This document shows, piece after piece, positions 61,549-64,000 of a stretch of 64,000 nt of DNA. The notes below the pieces were generated by a model, which saw nothing but the letters and a program-made list of their open reading frames with translations, ran no database searches and was not told where the DNA came from. The position numbers and the translations under genes were made by a program. The stretch is from NCBI GenBank assembly GCA_025548565.1, contig JAJLPB010000005.1:1-64000 (forward strand), given 5' to 3'. The stretch's first letter is position 1. Each line of letters starts with the position of its first letter. The DNA comes from Rugamonas sp. A1-17 (GTDB lineage: Bacteria; Pseudomonadota; Gammaproteobacteria; Burkholderiales; Burkholderiaceae_D).

Positions 61549-61741
61549 GGGGTCAAGTCTGACATTCGGACAGGAGCTCAGCTATAGTTGACGCTTGCAA
61601 TTTGGGGTCAAGTCTGGCATTCGGACAGGAGCTCAGCTGTAGTCGATGCTACGGCCCAGTTCGTGTCCGATTGCCAGACTTGACCCCATTTGCGCATTTG
61701 CGTTACGGACCAGCTCGTGTCCGAATGTCAGACTTGACCCC
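61549..61741. repeat. Nested cluster of four REP units
   Basis: Two plus-oriented 28-base units (61549-61576 and 61604-61631, starting GGGGTCAAGTCTG) face two minus-oriented units (61660-61687 and 61714-61741, ending GACTTGACCCC). Units differ at a few positions, for instance GACAGGAG against GACACGAG. The set forms a REPIN within a REPIN that can fold into a long hairpin, placed between the peptidase terminator and the convergent MshEN-like gene. The unit is the same as in the DUF3422 gene. Confidence 0.9.
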
Positions 61742-61761
61742 ATTTTTTTTAGCGCCCTGAT

Positions 61762-62475
61762 TCAGTGATGGAAGGCCATCGTGATCGAGGTGCCGGTCAG
61801 GTCGATGCCCTTGATCGAGATACTGCCGAAGCTGGCGCCTTCGGTGCCTTTCACACGGATATTATTGAAGTTGATCTCGCCGATCGACGACGGTAAATTC
61901 AGCGTCAACGAGCCGTCCTTGTTGATCGTGGCGGTGGCCTTGTTCGGATCGTAGACGACGTTCTTCATGCTGGTGTCCGCCTCAAGGAAACCCAGCACGG
62001 GATTGAGCAGCTTGGCCATGTCGCCCACCACTTCCAGCCCATTGTTCTTGGTTTGCTTGACGGCCTGGATCAGCTCGTCGCTGAGGCCCTGGGCCGAGGT
62101 GTCGCCCAGTTCTTCTTCGCTCAGGGCTTGCAGGCCCGGACGCTCCTTGATCTGCAGGCCGCGCTGGTCCTTGCTCAGCACCACCGGCGTGCCCACCGCC
62201 AGCGACGGCAGCGCTTGCGCGGCGTAGGTTTCCAGCGGCGCCAGCAGCGAGGTGGCGATGGCGGCAGCCATCCGCAGACGGCGCTGTTTGCGCAGCGCTT
62301 CTTCGATGTGCTGCTGCGTGATCAGGTTGAGCTCGGCGAAGATGTCGCCCAGCCGCTGCCCGGTCGTCCGTTGCAGCTCGATCGCGGCCGCCAGCTGTTC
62401 TTCGGTGATCAGCTTCTGCTTGACCAGCAGCTGACCCAGCATCGACTTGCTTTGATTACTCGATAACCATCCCAT
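61762..62475 (-). CDS. Protein with MshEN/GspE-N-like domain, unknown function
   Basis: A 237-residue protein. Residues about 12-62 (LGQLLVKQKLITEEQLAAAIELQ...RLGDIFAELNLITQQHIEEAL) form the two-repeat helix pattern of the N-terminal domain of type II secretion/type IV pilus ATPases, a domain that can bind c-di-GMP in MshE. No ATPase follows. A hydrophobic segment (about 70-90) and a beta-rich C-terminal region with INKDGSLTLNLPSSIGEINFNNIRV complete it. AGGAG precedes the ATG at 62475. It is the third gene of an operon after DUF2059 and AraC. Function is unknown. Confidence 0.75.
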   Translation of the reverse strand: MGWLSSNQSKSMLGQLLVKQKLITEEQLAAAIELQRTTGQRLGDIFAELNLITQQHIEEALRKQRRLRMAAAIATSLLAPLETYAAQALPSLAVGTPVVLSKDQRGLQIKERPGLQALSEEELGDTSAQGLSDELIQAVKQTKNNGLEVVGDMAKLLNPVLGFLEADTSMKNVVYDPNKATATINKDGSLTLNLPSSIGEINFNNIRVKGTEGASFGSISIKGIDLTGTSITMAFHH

Positions 62476-62496
62476 CGCCCCGTCTCCTTGTTATTG

Positions 62497-63498
62497 TTAT
62501 GCCGTTTTGCGCGGCGTGGTGGCGTGCATCGACTCGGGCTCCGGTCCCGATTGATGCGCCATGTGCACGATGTCCGACGGCGCCATGCCGAACCAGCGCT
62601 TGCAGGCCCGGTAGAACGCGCTCGGCTCCGAGAAGCCCAGCTGGAAGCTCAGCATCTTCAGCGACAGTTCGCCGCAGCTGAGCGATTGCCGCGCGAGCTC
62701 GCGCCGGGTGTCGTCGACCAGGTTGGTGAAGCTGGTGCCTTCCTCGGCCAGCCGCCGTTGCAGCGTGCGCTCGCTCATCATCAGCTGGGCGGCGACGTCG
62801 TCGCGATGCGGCGGGCCTTTGGGCAGCAGGCTCGCCAGCAGGCCCTGCACCTTGGCGCTGAAGGTCGGCGGTTCGGCGCGCGCCAGCGAGGCCAGCACGC
62901 GTTCGCCGCTGCCCGGCACCAGCGGCGGGTTGGCGGGCAGGGCCATCACCAGGTCGCTGTCGGAAAACTCCATGACGTTGTGCGGCATGGAGAACTTGAC
63001 CGGGCAGCCGAAGGTCTCTTCGTACACGTGGGCGTTGGCCGGCTCGGCGAAGGTGTATTCCACCACCACCGGGGCGATGTCGTCGCGGCCGGCGGCGCAG
63101 CGGAGCGAACGCAGCAGCACGCACCAGACGAAGTCGTAGCGCTGTTGCGGCACGTTGCGCTGCGCGCCCGGCAGCAGCAGGCCGACGCGGGTGTGGCCGT
63201 GGCAGCGCTCGATCGAGCTTTGCACGGTCGGCGACACCAGCATGATGTGGCCCATCACGCCCAGCCAGCCGAGCCGGTGCGGCGAGGAGATCTTCAGGCC
63301 GATCAGCGGATCGCCGGATTTTTCCACCACCAGTTCCCACAGGTGGCTCAGTTTGTCGGACAGCGTGAGGGCGTCGCAGGCGAGGCCGTCCCCTTCGTCC
63401 AGGCCGGCTTGCGCGAACAGCGCTTCCGCTTCCACGCCGGAGTGGTGCAGGCGCGATTTGACGCCGCGCACCAGATGCAGGGCGGAGGAGTAGCTCAT
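62497..63498 (-). CDS. AraC-family regulator with arabinose-binding-type N-terminus
   Basis: A 333-residue regulator of the OruR/GliR-like AraC group. The large N-terminal ligand domain (about 10-215; HRLGWLGVMGHIMLVSPTVQSSIERC) resembles the AraC_N (Arabinose_bd) family. It is followed by two helix-turn-helices (VAAQLMMSERTLQRRLAEEGTSF and LKMLSFQLGFSEPSAFYRACKRWFG). The ligand is unknown. The ATG at 63498 overlaps the DUF2059 stop by four bases, and the next gene follows at 21 bases, so all three form an operon. Confidence 0.88.
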   Translation of the reverse strand: MSYSSALHLVRGVKSRLHHSGVEAEALFAQAGLDEGDGLACDALTLSDKLSHLWELVVEKSGDPLIGLKISSPHRLGWLGVMGHIMLVSPTVQSSIERCHGHTRVGLLLPGAQRNVPQQRYDFVWCVLLRSLRCAAGRDDIAPVVVEYTFAEPANAHVYEETFGCPVKFSMPHNVMEFSDSDLVMALPANPPLVPGSGERVLASLARAEPPTFSAKVQGLLASLLPKGPPHRDDVAAQLMMSERTLQRRLAEEGTSFTNLVDDTRRELARQSLSCGELSLKMLSFQLGFSEPSAFYRACKRWFGMAPSDIVHMAHQSGPEPESMHATTPRKTA

Positions 63499-64000
63499 GG
63501 CGTGACCGCGGCGCGCAGACGCAGGCCGATCTTCTCTTTCAGGCCCTGCAGTTTCGGATCGATCACGGCGCGGGTGTCGGCCGCCACGCCTTCGCCCAGC
63601 GTCTTCTGCATTTCCGGCAGCATGGCCTCGAATTTTTTCTTGACCGGCGATTCCAGGATGGCGATCAGTTGCTTGAGCTCTTCCTCGGTGTAGCGCTCGG
63701 CCAGCAGCGGGGCGATGGTGGTCGGGATCAGCTTGTCGGCGCTGCCCTTGGTGATCGGCGTGGCGTCGGCCATGAACTGCTTGGCCTCGCCGACGATGTC
63801 GTTCATGGCGGCGTCGCGCTTGTCGGGCGCGGCGCGGCCCTGCAGCATGGCGCGCGCCTGTTGCACGGCGTCGGCCACCGGCGCCTGCAGCATCTGCTGG
63901 CCGATGTTGTCCGGGTTCCACAGCTTCAGCACCTTGTCGACCAGCGCCTGCTTGGCCGGCGGCACCGGCGCGGCGCAGGCGCCGGCAGAAATGAGCGCCA
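63495..64000 (-). CDS. DUF2059 domain protein (5' end outside window)
   Basis: A partial gene; the frame runs to the window end, where the reverse complement reads ALISAGACAAPVPPAK, the end of a signal peptide with a possible lipobox-like or cleavage segment. The mature part is a helical DUF2059 protein (LVDKVLKLWNPDNIGQQML, TTIAPLLAERYTEEELKQLIAILESPVKKKFEAMLPEMQK). DUF2059 proteins are periplasmic with unknown function. The GTG at 63965 is inside the gene and should not be taken as its start. Confidence 0.85.
   Translation of the reverse strand, partial: ALISAGACAAPVPPAKQALVDKVLKLWNPDNIGQQMLQAPVADAVQQARAMLQGRAAPDKRDAAMNDIVGEAKQFMADATPITKGSADKLIPTTIAPLLAERYTEEELKQLIAILESPVKKKFEAMLPEMQKTLGEGVAADTRAVIDPKLQGLKEKIGLRLRAAVTP

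Noticed and set aside
61549..61741. CRISPR-like array
   Set aside because: The four similar units are in opposing orientations with unequal spacers and no cas genes; they are REP units.

Overview
The window looks like a chromosomal segment of a GC-rich betaproteobacterium, most likely Oxalobacteraceae (Massilia, Duganella or Janthinobacterium type). This rests on strong GC bias at third codon positions, the gene repertoire (phosphocholine-type phospholipase C, DUF3422, YfiR/histidine kinase/TonB receptor sets, plant-glycan enzymes) and tight operons with stop/start overlaps. The assignment is inferred from family resemblance; no 16S gene is present. No tRNA, rRNA, CRISPR array, transposase or prophage was seen.

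Layout. 1-13.3 kb is mixed: uridine kinase, a MarR/CPBP protease pair, a GNAT acetyltransferase, a compact promoter-RNA-terminator unit in front of a lower-GC DUF3800 gene, isocitrate lyase with a palindromic operator, a GH24 lysozyme with a small exported partner, a Tat-exported phospholipase C, a chemoreceptor and an MFS exporter.

13.4-38.7 kb is the core of the window, a complete-looking xyloglucan/xylose system. It holds (i) an exported acetyl-esterase-like SGNH domain fused to a GH74 xyloglucanase; (ii) a XylR-like regulator; (iii) an operon for oxidative (Weimberg-type) xylose catabolism, with a fused 2-keto-3-deoxyxylonate dehydratase/short-chain dehydrogenase, a xylonate dehydratase and the XylFGH importer; and (iv) an operon of a TonB-dependent receptor followed by GH35, GH31, GH95 and GH2 exo-enzymes. 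The three transcription units (i, iii, iv) carry the same 20-nt element, TTGGTGANTTTCNNAATTGC. It overlaps a -35 box placed exactly 17 nt from a CARAAT -10 box, which argues that the genes form one regulon. In the inferred scheme GH74 cuts and the esterase deacetylates xyloglucan outside, the receptor imports oligosaccharides, periplasmic enzymes remove fucose, galactose and xylose, XylFGH imports xylose, and xylose is oxidised towards 2-oxoglutarate semialdehyde.

38.7-64 kb is mixed again: an Old Yellow Enzyme with a divergent MerR regulator, two alpha/beta hydrolases, a DUF3422 protein carrying an in-frame 28-codon REPIN-like palindrome, and a TonB receptor/orphan binding lipoprotein operon facing a YfiR/histidine kinase operon. 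Then come a D-lactate-type dehydrogenase, DinB and unknown-protein operon, NDH-2, a degenerate HAD protein divergent from a CbbR-like regulator, LysE, CYTH-CHAD, GluQRS and an M28 peptidase. A nested cluster of four copies of the same REP sequence follows, then a three-gene operon (DUF2059, AraC-type regulator, MshEN-like protein) whose first gene is cut by the window end.
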